Made by a program: the position numbers and the translations under genes. This document shows positions 1 through 6,943 of a DNA stretch of 15,760 bases, piece by piece. The stretch comes from DASYZQ01 sp035946175 (GTDB taxonomy: Bacteria > Patescibacteriota > Saccharimonadia > Saccharimonadales > UBA4665): contig DASYZQ010000043.1 of the NCBI GenBank assembly GCA_035946175.1, positions 1 to 15,760 of the forward strand. Direction: 5' to 3'. Every line of letters starts with the position of its first letter. Positions within the stretch are counted from its first letter, which is position 1. The notes under the pieces were generated by a model. That model saw only the letters and a program-made list of their open reading frames with translations, had not been told where the DNA came from and did no database searches.

Positions 1-120
1 CACAACCAGTTCATTGGCGAGAAGCTCGAGGAGATAGCTGGTCAGTTTGAACAATACATTGCCGGGCACGTGTTTGCGTATGAGCTACTTGGGCTCAGGG
101 CTGACGTGGCGCAAGATTAA
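1..120 (+). CDS. C-terminal end of an unrecognised protein (partial)
   Basis: Frame 1 is open from the first base to a TAA at 118-120 and encodes the last 39 residues of a protein whose start lies outside the window. The visible part is acidic and probably helical (GEKLEEIAGQFEQYIAG, then a short tail ending VAQD). No motif identifies a family. The frame looks coding because it carries regular amphipathic spacing right up to the stop. A competing ORF in another frame (47-283) is cysteine- and arginine-rich, lacks a ribosome binding site and overlaps this one, so I take it to be a shadow. Function unknown. Confidence 0.55.
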   Translation, partial: HNQFIGEKLEEIAGQFEQYIAGHVFAYELLGLRADVAQD

Positions 121-443
121 GTGGGAGGTGTATAGATCAGGCTCTTTAGTGTTAGTTACCCAATTTCATTTGTTGAAGAGAAGGCAGTATAGCAATAAGA
201 CAAATGGTGTGGCTTTGTTTCTGATTTCGTACATATTCCCACCCCCGCTCTTCAAAACAATCAACTCTTGCAGCTATACCTAGAAAATCCTGCTGGGTTT
301 CTAATACCAGCTCCTTGTTCTGTAGCTAGTTTAGCCTCTAGGGATTGTCAGGTGGTGATGGGCTAGATGCCTGAAAGCACTCTGGATTTGATCTCCCCTA
401 TGATATAGACTGCTGTAGGAAGCTACCAAAAAAAGGAGTCCCA
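121..443. other. Gene-free intergenic stretch
   Basis: No frame on either strand gives a convincing protein here. The only structure I see is an 8-bp inverted repeat, TTGAAGAG (173-180) and CTCTTCAA (248-255), with a 67-base spacer, and a likely promoter close to the next gene (401-409). No tRNA fold is visible. The stretch is unusually long for such a compact window and could hold a small RNA or a decayed gene, but nothing in the sequence shows either. Confidence 0.4.
401..409 (+). promoter_or_regulatory. Possible extended -10 promoter for the FMN reductase gene
   Basis: TGA-TATAGA (TG at 401-402, hexamer 404-409) fits an extended -10 element. It lies 34 bases before the GTG start at 444. 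No good -35 box is found at 16-18 bp spacing, which is tolerable for an extended -10. Motif match only. Confidence 0.35.
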
Positions 444-1046
444 GTGCTTACAATCCAAGTCATTATAGGTAGTACCCGCTCAGGGCGCTTTAGTGAAAAA
501 CCGGCCCACTATATTTACGACGAACTACAAAAGCAGCAGAGCATAACTGCTGAGCTCATTGACCTGCGGGATTGGCCGTTGCCTTTCTTTGATGAGCCAG
601 CATCACCACGAATGGCTAAGGGTACCTACACTAACCCGCTTGGCAAAAAATGGGCGGCCAAGGTGGGCGAGGCTGATGGCTATATTATTGTCACCCCGGA
701 ATATAATCACGGCTACCCGGCAGTGCTTAAGAACGCGCTCGACTGGGCATTCTATGAGTGGAACAAAAAACCAGTCGGATTCGTCAGTTATGGTAGTGTA
801 GGCGGAGCCCGTGTGATTGAGCAATTACGACAAGTGGTGATTGAGCTACAGATGATCCCCCTGCATGGCGCAATACACATACCAGCCGACCTATTCATGA
901 TGCTTATGCCAGAAAAGATGCCTATAGATGCTGACCTTTTCAAACCACTGCGGGAAGGCAGGCGTGGCGACCTCGTTGAGCCATTCTTTAGCGAGCTGCT
1001 TGAACTCGCCAAGACTCTACAATATCTGCGGACTGGTACGAAGTAA
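444..1046 (+). CDS. NADPH-dependent FMN reductase family oxidoreductase
   Basis: A 200-residue flavodoxin-fold protein of the NADPH-dependent FMN reductase family. These enzymes bind FMN and reduce quinones, flavins, azo dyes or metal ions with NAD(P)H in the cytoplasm. Visible hallmarks are the N-terminal phosphate-binding loop GSTRSGR (residues 9-15) after a short beta strand, the family signature PEYNHGYP (85-92) followed by LKNALDW (95-101), and a YGSVGGAR loop (116-123). The length is normal for the family. The start is GTG at 444, chosen because AAAAGGAG (431-438) lies 5 bases upstream. It appears to be a single-gene unit, separated by 92 bases and a new promoter from typA. The physiological substrate cannot be read from sequence. 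Confidence 0.9.
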   Translation: MLTIQVIIGSTRSGRFSEKPAHYIYDELQKQQSITAELIDLRDWPLPFFDEPASPRMAKGTYTNPLGKKWAAKVGEADGYIIVTPEYNHGYPAVLKNALDWAFYEWNKKPVGFVSYGSVGGARVIEQLRQVVIELQMIPLHGAIHIPADLFMMLMPEKMPIDADLFKPLREGRRGDLVEPFFSELLELAKTLQYLRTGTK

Positions 1047-1079
1047 ATTTGCACACTGGATATTTACAGGGGCAATGTA

Positions 1080-1107
1080 TTGTTTTTTGATGCTTTCATG
1101 ATATAAT
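1080..1107 (+). promoter_or_regulatory. Probable sigma-70-type promoter of typA
   Basis: TTGTTT (1080-1085), a 16-bp spacer, and a perfect TATAAT (1102-1107) preceded by TGA, which makes an extended -10. It lies just upstream of the ribosome binding site AAGGTGGAG (1125-1133) and the typA ATG at 1139, giving a short leader of about 25 bases. This is the best promoter match in the window. Confidence 0.6.
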
Positions 1108-1138
1108 TACATTAAATAAACCCCAAGGTGGAGTTAGT

Positions 1139-2971
1139 ATGAGCCAAGACCCAGCAAAACTGCGAAACGTTGCTATTATCGCCCACGTTGACCATGGTAA
1201 AACTACCTTGGTTGATGGGCTATTAAAGCAATCGCACGTTTTCCGGGACAACCAAGCCGAGATGGGTCAACAACTCATCTTGGACAGTGGCGATCAAGAG
1301 AGAGAACGCGGTATAACGATTACTGCCAAGGTAACGGCTGTCGATCATGGAGGTTATCGGATAAATATTATCGATACGCCGGGGCATGCCGACTTCAGCG
1401 GCGAGGTGGAGCGAACGCTGAATATGGCCGACGGCTGCTTGCTTATTGTTGATGCTCAGGAGGGGCCAATGCCGCAGACCAAGTTTGTTCTGTCCAAAGC
1501 GCTTGCCAATAATCTAAAACCGATCGTGGTTATCAATAAGATAGACAAGCCGGGACGGCGCATCGAAGCGGTCGAAGACGAACTGGCTGACCTGTTTCTG
1601 GATGTTGCTGTTCACGAGGATCAACTCCATTACCCTATCTACTATGCTATTGGCCGGGACGGCAAGGCCTGGAAAAACCTTCCGGCCTCAACTGATGAAC
1701 CGGCAGATCTGGGCGTCATGTTTGACGCTATCATTGCCGACGTTCCGCCACCGGATGTTGAGCCCACCCAACCTTTTCAGATGCTGGTAACAGCGCTCGA
1801 CTGGGACAGCTTCAAAGGCAAGTACGCTATGGGACGCATTAGTCGCGGGCAGATCAAACCTGGCGATCCGGTAGCACTCTGTAAAAGAGACGGCGAACTG
1901 AGCAAAGCCCGCATTGAAGGGGTATTCTTGAGCCGTGGCCTGGCTCGTTACCCAGTGACAGAGGGTGTGGCAGGGGACATCGTGCAGCTGACAGGCCTCA
2001 GCACTGCCCAGATAGGCGACACGGTTGCCGACGAACAGCAACCCCAGGCCCTACCGCCGATTATGCTGGAAGCCCCGACCCTGCAAATATATCTAGGACC
2101 AAATACCAGCCCCTTTAAAGGTAGTGAAGCGACTTTTTCGACTGGACGCCAAATTGGTGATCGGCTTCGTAAAGAGCTCGAGACCAATGTTGGCCTGCGT
2201 CTGGAAGAGGAAGGTATCGGTTTTTTGGTCAGTGGTCGTGGTGAACTTCACCTGAGTGTACTACTGGAAACCTTGCGACGAGAGGGGTACGAGTTCGAAG
2301 TTGGTCGGCCGCAGGTGCTAACCCTGAAACAAGACGGGCAAACGTTGGAGCCGGTTGAAGAACTCAGCATTGAGGTGCCTGCAGAGCAGGTTGGAGCCGT
2401 TCAGATGGAACTAGGCGCCCGACGGGCAGCCCTACAAGATCAGTTCAGCTCGCCAAAAGGAGTCACTAAACTAGTTTATAAATTACCGACACGGAATCTG
2501 TTGGGACTGCGCAATAGCCTTTTGACTACCACCCGCGGCACACTTGTCATGAATAGTCTTATTGCCGGTTACCAACCACTTGGACCGCGTCTACCCAAAC
2601 TACGAAACGGTACCCTAGTGTCTTGGGAGAATGGTGTAACCACCCCCTATGCGCTCCAGACGGCCGAAGCGCGCGGTACGTGCTTTAGCGGACCCGGGGA
2701 AAAAGTATACGCTGGGCAGATTGTTGGTCTGAACAATCGTTCTGACGATATGGAAATCAACGTTTGTAAAGCTAAACATCTCACCAATATGCGCAGCTCC
2801 AGCAGTGATGGTGTCGTGCAGCTCACCCCGCCAACTCGACTGAGCCTTGAGGCATCACTCGATTTTCTCGAAGATGACGAGCTACTTGAGGTAACTCCGA
2901 AATCACTGCGCCTTAGAAAGCGCGAACTCGATCACACCAAGCGGAAGCGTCAAGCCGTCCAGGCCAAATAG
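1139..2971 (+). CDS. typA: Ribosome-associated translational GTPase TypA/BipA
   Basis: A full-length (610 aa) TypA/BipA, a translation-factor GTPase that binds the 70S ribosome and helps 50S assembly and growth under stress or cold. GTPase motifs are in order: P-loop AHVDHGKT (15-22), switch I ERGITI (56-61), DTPGHADF (79-86), NKID (133-136) and a G5-like GRDG near 172-175. EF-G-like domains II, III and V follow, and then the BipA-specific C-terminal domain with LTNMRSSSSD and the VTPKSLRLRKREL end. A strong ribosome binding site (AAGGTGGAG, 1125-1133) and an extended -10 promoter precede it. It is transcribed alone and converges with the DUF488 gene; the stops are 7 bases apart. Identification is confident from family-specific motifs. 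Confidence 0.97.
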   Translation: MSQDPAKLRNVAIIAHVDHGKTTLVDGLLKQSHVFRDNQAEMGQQLILDSGDQERERGITITAKVTAVDHGGYRINIIDTPGHADFSGEVERTLNMADGCLLIVDAQEGPMPQTKFVLSKALANNLKPIVVINKIDKPGRRIEAVEDELADLFLDVAVHEDQLHYPIYYAIGRDGKAWKNLPASTDEPADLGVMFDAIIADVPPPDVEPTQPFQMLVTALDWDSFKGKYAMGRISRGQIKPGDPVALCKRDGELSKARIEGVFLSRGLARYPVTEGVAGDIVQLTGLSTAQIGDTVADEQQPQALPPIMLEAPTLQIYLGPNTSPFKGSEATFSTGRQIGDRLRKELETNVGLRLEEEGIGFLVSGRGELHLSVLLETLRREGYEFEVGRPQVLTLKQDGQTLEPVEELSIEVPAEQVGAVQMELGARRAALQDQFSSPKGVTKLVYKLPTRNLLGLRNSLLTTTRGTLVMNSLIAGYQPLGPRLPKLRNGTLVSWENGVTTPYALQTAEARGTCFSGPGEKVYAGQIVGLNNRSDDMEINVCKAKHLTNMRSSSSDGVVQLTPPTRLSLEASLDFLEDDELLEVTPKSLRLRKRELDHTKRKRQAVQAK

Positions 2972-2978
2972 TAGATAT

Positions 2979-3329
2979 CTACCGATCCTGCAAGAATTGC
3001 TGCAGCACAACTGCCTGGTTTCGTTCAGGATCCTTTGCCCCGTAAAGCAGCGTGGTTGTCGCGTGCGCTTTTATGATCTGCTGCAGCTCTGCTACTACCG
3101 GATTATTTTGTAGTTCCGTACGATACCGTCGGGAAAACTCAGAAAACTTCTTGGGATCATGACCAAACCAGGTACGCAGTTCATTGCTCGGCGAAATATC
3201 TTTGAGCCACGTATTAATTGCGGCCCGCTCTTTGCTGAGCCCTCGTGGCCACAAACGATCCACCAACACCCTATAGCCATCGCCTGGCTTCGGAGCTTCA
3301 TAGATGTGTTTTATTTGCAACCCCGGCAT
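2979..3329 (-). CDS. DUF488 (YeaO-like) family protein
   Basis: A 116-residue member of the DUF488/YeaO family, small soluble proteins found across bacteria whose biochemical role is unsettled. The signature is clear: an IKHIYEAP start, DGYRVLVDRLWPRGLSKE, then ELRTWFGHDPKKFSEF and RRYRTEL, and a C-terminal TTTLLYGAKDPERNQA segment. I place the start at ATG 3327-3329 (MPGLQIKH) because the family begins here and the length then fits. The frame stays open upstream to 3434, with another ATG at 3374, but those extra 20-35 residues have no family counterpart. No ribosome binding site is obvious at either start. It is convergent with typA and divergent from the RRM gene. Confidence 0.85.
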   Translation of the reverse strand: MPGLQIKHIYEAPKPGDGYRVLVDRLWPRGLSKERAAINTWLKDISPSNELRTWFGHDPKKFSEFSRRYRTELQNNPVVAELQQIIKAHATTTLLYGAKDPERNQAVVLQQFLQDR

Positions 3330-3503
3330 GTCGTCTTGAGAGGAAAAATAGGTTTTGGGCGTGTTATCCAGCATATGTTTTACATGATACCAAACTTGGC
3401 TGGGGAAAGAGGGGCTCGAAACCCTTTGCCACATAGCAGGTCACAGTATGTTAGGATGTGCATTCATTGCAAATATCGCAGGATAACCTTAACTGTGCTA
3501 TAG

Positions 3504-3509
3504 TATAAT
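3504..3509 (+). promoter_or_regulatory. Probable -10 box of the RRM protein gene
   Basis: A perfect TATAAT in an A/T-rich spacer. The -35 region (GATAAC at 3482-3487, 16-bp spacing) is poor. If used, it would give a leader of about 110 bases before the RRM start at 3630, enough to include the hairpin at 3562-3610. Confidence 0.4.
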
Positions 3510-3561
3510 TAAGCAAGTGGTTACTATAGCCTCTCCGTTGTCATAATTCGTTCCTCAAAAA

Positions 3562-3610
3562 AACTTACTATCATCGCGGTTAGACAGGTATTTCGCGAGT
3601 GATATTAGTT
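3562..3610 (+). promoter_or_regulatory. Leader hairpin immediately upstream of the RRM gene ribosome binding site
   Basis: ATCATCGCG (3570-3578) pairs with CGCGA(G)TGAT (3594-3603), with a single bulged G and a 15-base loop. T3569-A3604 adds one more pair, and with one mismatch and one bulge the stem continues to AAC (3562-3564)/GTT (3608-3610). The base of the stem directly abuts the Shine-Dalgarno stretch AAAGGAAGG (3611-3619). Such a placement suggests post-transcriptional control of the RRM gene (temperature, or binding of its own product), but this is inference from pairing drawn by eye. Confidence 0.5.
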
Positions 3611-3629
3611 AAAGGAAGGAAATATTAAC

Positions 3630-3923
3630 ATGGCAATGAAACTCTACGTAGGCGGGCTGGCATACAGCGTCACCGAGCAAGAACTAGAATCATTATTCGC
3701 TGAATATGGTAAAGTTACCAGCTCGGCAGTCATTAAAGACCGCGACAGTGGTCAGTCTAAAGGCTTTGGTTTTATAGAAATGGCAGACAATACCGAAGCT
3801 AAGGCGGCAATAGCTGCTTTAAACGGCAAGGATGTCAGCGGCCGTTCAATTATGGTCAACGAAGCTCGCCCACAAGAAGCTCGTCGACCTGGTGGCGGTG
3901 GCAACTTCCGCAAATCTTACTAG
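3630..3923 (+). CDS. Single-RRM RNA-binding protein with glycine-rich tail
   Basis: A 97-residue protein made of one RNA recognition motif, like the small Rbp/RRM proteins of cyanobacteria and many other bacteria. RNP2 is LYVGGL (5-10) and RNP1 is KGFGFIEM (44-51), with the aromatic residues that stack on RNA in place. The fold ends near residue 80, and a short Arg/Gly tail (RRPGGGG) follows. Bacterial RRM proteins bind single-stranded RNA and are often cold-induced; no specific target can be read here. The start at 3630 is supported by AAAGGAAGG (3611-3619), about 10 bases upstream; a second ATG at 3636 is a possible alternative. The long structured leader suggests regulated expression. A 7-bp hairpin at 3951-3969 follows the gene. 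Confidence 0.95.
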   Translation: MAMKLYVGGLAYSVTEQELESLFAEYGKVTSSAVIKDRDSGQSKGFGFIEMADNTEAKAAIAALNGKDVSGRSIMVNEARPQEARRPGGGGNFRKSY

Positions 3924-3950
3924 ATAACTCTCACTAAGCAAATAATGTAT

Positions 3951-3969
3951 CAGGCTGACGCCCAGCCTG
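3951..3969 (+). terminator. Hairpin downstream of the RRM gene (weak terminator candidate)
   Basis: CAGGCTG (3951-3957), a 5-base loop, and CAGCCTG (3963-3969) form a perfect 7-bp stem. No U-run follows (TTGATTGG), so intrinsic termination would be weak. It ends 16 bases before the ATG I choose for the next gene and might instead affect that gene's translation. Confidence 0.35.
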
Positions 3970-3985
3970 TTGATTGGTCGTGCCT

Positions 3986-5056
3986 ATGATAAAAAGTAAC
4001 AAACATATTGAGATTGTACGCTCCACGGATATAGGGCTTAGCTCAATGAGCCAAGTATCCTGCGATGCTATATTCGCCGTTTTGGCAAAGCACTACACAA
4101 AGGTAGGAATCACAATCGTCAATAATTTGATCGATCTTGACACCCTTCTAGCTAGTCGGCCAGACTTGGTTTTCTTGGGCATGGAGTTCATACCTAACAA
4201 TCTTTTGCCCGGTTTGGCGGATCCTCATAAGATCTGGCTCAGTGATGTTCTTGATCAGCACGGGATTGCGTACACCGGTTCGGGCCAAATGGCTCATGAG
4301 CTGGGACGCAATAAGCACCAAGCCAAACAGCGCGTCCTGGATGCCAAACTGAGAACCTCACCCTTTTGTATTATTAGACAAACCCAAACAATAGATAGCA
4401 ACTATGTTGCCCTCAACTTCCCCCTGTTTATAAAGCCCACAAACCGGGGCGGAGGGGTGGGCATAGACAGTGACTCGGTTGCATATTGTTTTGAACAGCT
4501 GCAATCAAAGGTCAACTCTATTAGTAATGTCCTACACGCAGATGCGCTCATAGAAGAATACCTGCCAGGACGCGAATTCAGTGTTGCTATACTAAAGGGA
4601 GAAGATTCGAGCGAATACTCAGTGATGCCCATAGAATTGGTCGCCCCACCAGACAATAATGGCATCCGCGTATTAAGTAACAAAGTTAAATCATCAAACA
4701 TGGAAAAGGCCCTGGCGGTCGTCGATGAAGTCATTAAATCTGAGGTTGCCACACTAGCCCTCGATGTCTTCCATGCTCTGGGGGCACGTGATTACGGCCG
4801 TATAGACATTCGTCTAGATGCGGATGGTGTGCCGAACTTTTTGGAGGCCAATCTTATACCCAGCTTAATAAGCGGCTACGGCTCATTCCCTAAGGCTTGC
4901 GTGCTGAATATTGGGCTGAGCTACGATTCCATGATAATGAGAATAGCTACTCTAGGCTTGGCTCATAACGCATGTAGCACGGAAGCTATTCTTGAGCCCA
5001 TAGCAATGAATAATCTCATCTTTCCCTCCTCTGAAATAGCGTTTGAGCCAGCCTAA
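3986..5056 (+). CDS. D-Ala-D-Ala-ligase-like ATP-grasp enzyme, substrate uncertain
   Basis: A 356-residue ATP-grasp ligase of the Ddl type. Such enzymes join two amino acids using ATP and Mg2+; Ddl supplies D-Ala-D-Ala for peptidoglycan. The nucleotide-binding lysine lies in FIKPTNRGGGVG (K150), the adenine-side acidic pair in IEEYLPGREFSV (E190/E191), and the metal and phosphate residues in GRIDIR (R272, D274) and LEANLIPSL (E287, N289), so catalysis looks intact. The N-terminal substrate loop differs: where E. coli DdlB has SAEREVS, with E15 holding the first D-Ala, this has SSMSQVS (Met21). The omega-loop KY pair also reads KV. It may therefore use another substrate. No ribosome binding site is seen; TTG 3974 and GTG 3980 are alternative in-frame starts. 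It is convergent with the yihY gene. Confidence 0.82.
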   Translation: MIKSNKHIEIVRSTDIGLSSMSQVSCDAIFAVLAKHYTKVGITIVNNLIDLDTLLASRPDLVFLGMEFIPNNLLPGLADPHKIWLSDVLDQHGIAYTGSGQMAHELGRNKHQAKQRVLDAKLRTSPFCIIRQTQTIDSNYVALNFPLFIKPTNRGGGVGIDSDSVAYCFEQLQSKVNSISNVLHADALIEEYLPGREFSVAILKGEDSSEYSVMPIELVAPPDNNGIRVLSNKVKSSNMEKALAVVDEVIKSEVATLALDVFHALGARDYGRIDIRLDADGVPNFLEANLIPSLISGYGSFPKACVLNIGLSYDSMIMRIATLGLAHNACSTEAILEPIAMNNLIFPSSEIAFEPA

Positions 5057-5074
5057 ACCAGACCTGGGTAACAG

Positions 5075-6016
5075 CTACAAGCGGGCATACAGCCGCTTCG
5101 CTTCTCTATCTTGCTCGGTTGGCGATGAGCCAACAAGGCCTCGCGGCCAAAGGCCTAGCGTGCGCACTGTGTTGATCTCAACGCCATACAATAGCACCTG
5201 CACCTGCAGATACAACCAGAATAGTATGCCGAGCGCGACAGCAAAGCTGCCATAGAGCGAGCTTAGATTCCTCAGTTCATGAGCAACGAGTAGCCCCCCA
5301 AAGATCTGGATAATCTGCAAGCCCACTGCGCTTGCTAAGGCACCAGTAACTAATTTTTTGGCTGATACTGCCTTTGACGGTCCGATCCGAAATAATAGCA
5401 ACATAACGACGAATATAGTCAACAAACTCATGAGTAGAGAGAAAAGCCGCGCCGGTATACTATGACCAAAGCCTGTCGTAACGTTCGATAGCACCGTGGC
5501 GGCAATAATCGTCAAGCCCCCCAATACTACAATGCCGAGGCTACGCATAACCGCCGTCAGGCCGCCTATTTGTTCGGATTTCGGTGTCAACCATAAGCGA
5601 TCCATGGCGTGCTGCAAGACCACGGCAACACTACGCGCACCATACAGTGTGATGAGCAGGCTCACAACCAGGACGATACTGGCACTATGACGGCTATGGA
5701 TATTAGCTTGCAGTTGGGTACCAACGATGGGTAATCGCTGGTTAATAACTGACACTGCCTCGCTTCTGATATGCAGGCCCTGAAGGACTGACAGCTGCAG
5801 CAATGACAGCAGTACGAACAGCAGCGGGAAGAGTGACAAAAAACCGTAGTATGTCATGAGCACCCCCTCATAACCGGCCTCATCATCACTATATTTTCGC
5901 TGCACTGCCCAGGCAAAACTCAACCAAGGATGATGCTGCTGGAGCTGATCCAACCGTACGAGCAGTGCCGGTAAACCATGCTGCTTGGGAACCTCTTGTG
6001 GCTGACGCTCAATCAT
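5075..6016 (-). CDS. yihY: YihY/BrkB (UPF0761) family inner-membrane protein
   Basis: A 313-residue polytopic membrane protein of the YihY/virulence-factor BrkB family, whose molecular function is not firmly known. After a soluble N-terminus comes the family signature YEGVLMTYYGFLSLFPLL (about 49-66) leading into the first membrane helix. Further hydrophobic helices lie near 111-131, 158-178, 189-210, 222-245 and 256-280, six in all as expected. The LYGSFAVALGILFWLYL stretch (254-270) before the last helix is also typical. The C-terminal tail is charged. The ATG at 6016 has no clear Shine-Dalgarno; a short inverted repeat (6021-6037, AGTAG/CTACT arms) lies just upstream. The stop lies 18 bases from that of the Ddl-like gene. 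'yihY' is used as a family name only. Confidence 0.9.
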   Translation of the reverse strand: MIERQPQEVPKQHGLPALLVRLDQLQQHHPWLSFAWAVQRKYSDDEAGYEGVLMTYYGFLSLFPLLFVLLSLLQLSVLQGLHIRSEAVSVINQRLPIVGTQLQANIHSRHSASIVLVVSLLITLYGARSVAVVLQHAMDRLWLTPKSEQIGGLTAVMRSLGIVVLGGLTIIAATVLSNVTTGFGHSIPARLFSLLMSLLTIFVVMLLLFRIGPSKAVSAKKLVTGALASAVGLQIIQIFGGLLVAHELRNLSSLYGSFAVALGILFWLYLQVQVLLYGVEINTVRTLGLWPRGLVGSSPTEQDREAKRLYARL

Positions 6017-6046
6017 GAGTAGTAGTATATACCTACTGCACGCAAT

Positions 6047-6169
6047 CTAACTCTTCTTACGCTGTTGTCGCGGTGGTATCAGTAAACCATACCCAACAGC
6101 CGTTACTGCGATTAGCCAGCAGAGTGCCATAATCAGGAGCTGACAACCCAAGGGCCAAGTAACCGCCAT
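6047..6169 (-). CDS. Tiny single-pass membrane ORF, possibly the tail of a decayed gene
   Basis: A 40-codon frame starting at ATG 6167-6169 and ending at TAG 6047-6049. It encodes one hydrophobic segment (LLIMALCWLIAVTAVGYGLL, residues 11-30) followed by a basic tail ending PPRQQRKKS, the pattern of a membrane anchor with positive-inside topology. The same frame upstream also reads as a hydrophobic stretch (ending TILLAPPIA), but an in-frame TGA separates the two. Together they look like a two-helix membrane protein broken by a stop. No ribosome binding site precedes the ATG. A longer ORF in another frame (6057-6320) is less protein-like. Treat as a hypothetical or a remnant. Confidence 0.25.
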   Translation of the reverse strand: MAVTWPLGCQLLIMALCWLIAVTAVGYGLLIPPRQQRKKS

Positions 6170-6370
6170 GCAACGAGAGTGCCCAGCTCAGGCTATGGGT
6201 GGAGCGAGCAAAATAGTCATTGCCACTAGTGCCAGCGCGGCAGATGGGCAAGGCCATGAATAAAATACAAGTATTGATACTAAGTTTCTGGGACGAGAAA
6301 TAATACTCTCGCCTACTCAAGAGCAGCTTATTGTATGGTTAGTGTGTGGTTGAGTCTTAAAAACGGTGGT

Positions 6371-6733
6371 TTATGGGACTACGTACTCGCTAACAAGAGC
6401 TCCAAGCCGCTGCTCGATAACTTCGTAATTATACCTATAAGAGCCTTCAACAATATTATAGCGTGGTTCCGTATTATAGCTAAAAGAGCCTTGCTGAATA
6501 TAATGTTCTGGTACCCTTTGTACTGTCTCGTCGCCCACAGTGGTGAAACTTTCTTCTAGAAAATCATAGACGCCTTGTCGATCGTTGTACCCCGGAATGG
6601 GGACTACGGCGTTATAGGCGACCACCCTGGGCTCGTTGGTTATTACTATATCGCGTGGATACTCACGCGTCACTGTTGAGCTGTAACCCGGCTCATATTT
6701 CCCATCAAAATAATACCCCCCTGACGATTCCAC
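6371..6733 (-). CDS. Hypothetical tyrosine-rich protein with internal repeat
   Basis: A 120-residue ORF with a GTG start at 6733. It is striking for many tyrosines (17) and few lysines, with no membrane helix. The last third contains a short tandem repeat, QGSFSYNTE then EGSYRYNYE, mirrored at DNA level by two copies of an imperfect 19-base repeat. I do not recognise a family. The GTG has no adjacent Shine-Dalgarno, although a GGAGGAG lies about 30 bases upstream, just before an in-frame TGA, which leaves the true start unclear. The sequence could be an adhesin-like or linker fragment. It lies 169 bases downstream of the 335-aa gene on the same strand. The opposite-strand ORF here (6335-6559) is a shadow. 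Confidence 0.45.
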   Translation of the reverse strand: MESSGGYYFDGKYEPGYSSTVTREYPRDIVITNEPRVVAYNAVVPIPGYNDRQGVYDFLEESFTTVGDETVQRVPEHYIQQGSFSYNTEPRYNIVEGSYRYNYEVIEQRLGALVSEYVVP

Positions 6734-6739
6734 GTATTG

Positions 6740-6943
6740 ATGGCCAACCGTTTTGAGTCACTCCTCCAGAAACAACAGATCCGTATTGCTGAACTGGAGA
6801 AGATGGTGTTTGGTTTTCGGCCGACGGCTGTGCCGCCACAGAGACCTTCCGGTAGTAACGGAGAAATTTGCAACGCTAAGAACTACGCAACTGTTGCAAC
6901 ACCTACTGGTGATGTAGGAATTCTTGACCAGCTCTCGGTATAA
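6740..6943 (+). pseudogene. Possible transposase N-terminal remnant
   Basis: A 67-residue frame from ATG 6740. The first 25 residues form a heptad-like helix, with RIAELEKMVFG resembling the leucine-rich start of IS66-type TnpC transposases, in which an 'ELE..LFG' stretch precedes a basic segment. After about residue 40 the sequence looks random and the frame runs into the 3' end of the 335-aa gene on the other strand. There is no ribosome binding site and no inverted repeat pair that I could find. The resemblance is short and could be chance. Confidence 0.2.

Noticed and set aside
173..255. TTGAAGAG/CTCTTCAA inverted repeat as insertion-sequence ends
   Set aside because: Only 8 bp with a 67-base spacer, no transposase and no flanking target duplication.
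47..283. 78-aa plus-strand ORF
   Set aside because: No ribosome binding site, atypical composition, and it overlaps the more protein-like partial frame 1-120.
3395..3434. tRNA 3'-end-like sequence on the minus strand (GGGTTTCGAGCCCC ending near CCCCAGCCA)
   Set aside because: The T-arm does not pair properly around a TTCGA loop and no matching acceptor 5' strand or anticodon arm lies upstream. At most a chance resemblance.
3159..3503. 114-aa plus-strand ORF opposite the DUF488 gene
   Set aside because: Shadow of a clear DUF488 gene; composition is not protein-like.
6057..6320. 87-aa minus-strand ORF
   Set aside because: Less protein-like than the hydrophobic small ORF in a neighbouring frame; no ribosome binding site.
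6047..6320. TGA recoded as glycine (Gracilibacteria-type code)
   Set aside because: TGA cleanly terminates the lectin-fold and isomerase genes here, and no long frame in the window needs TGA read-through.
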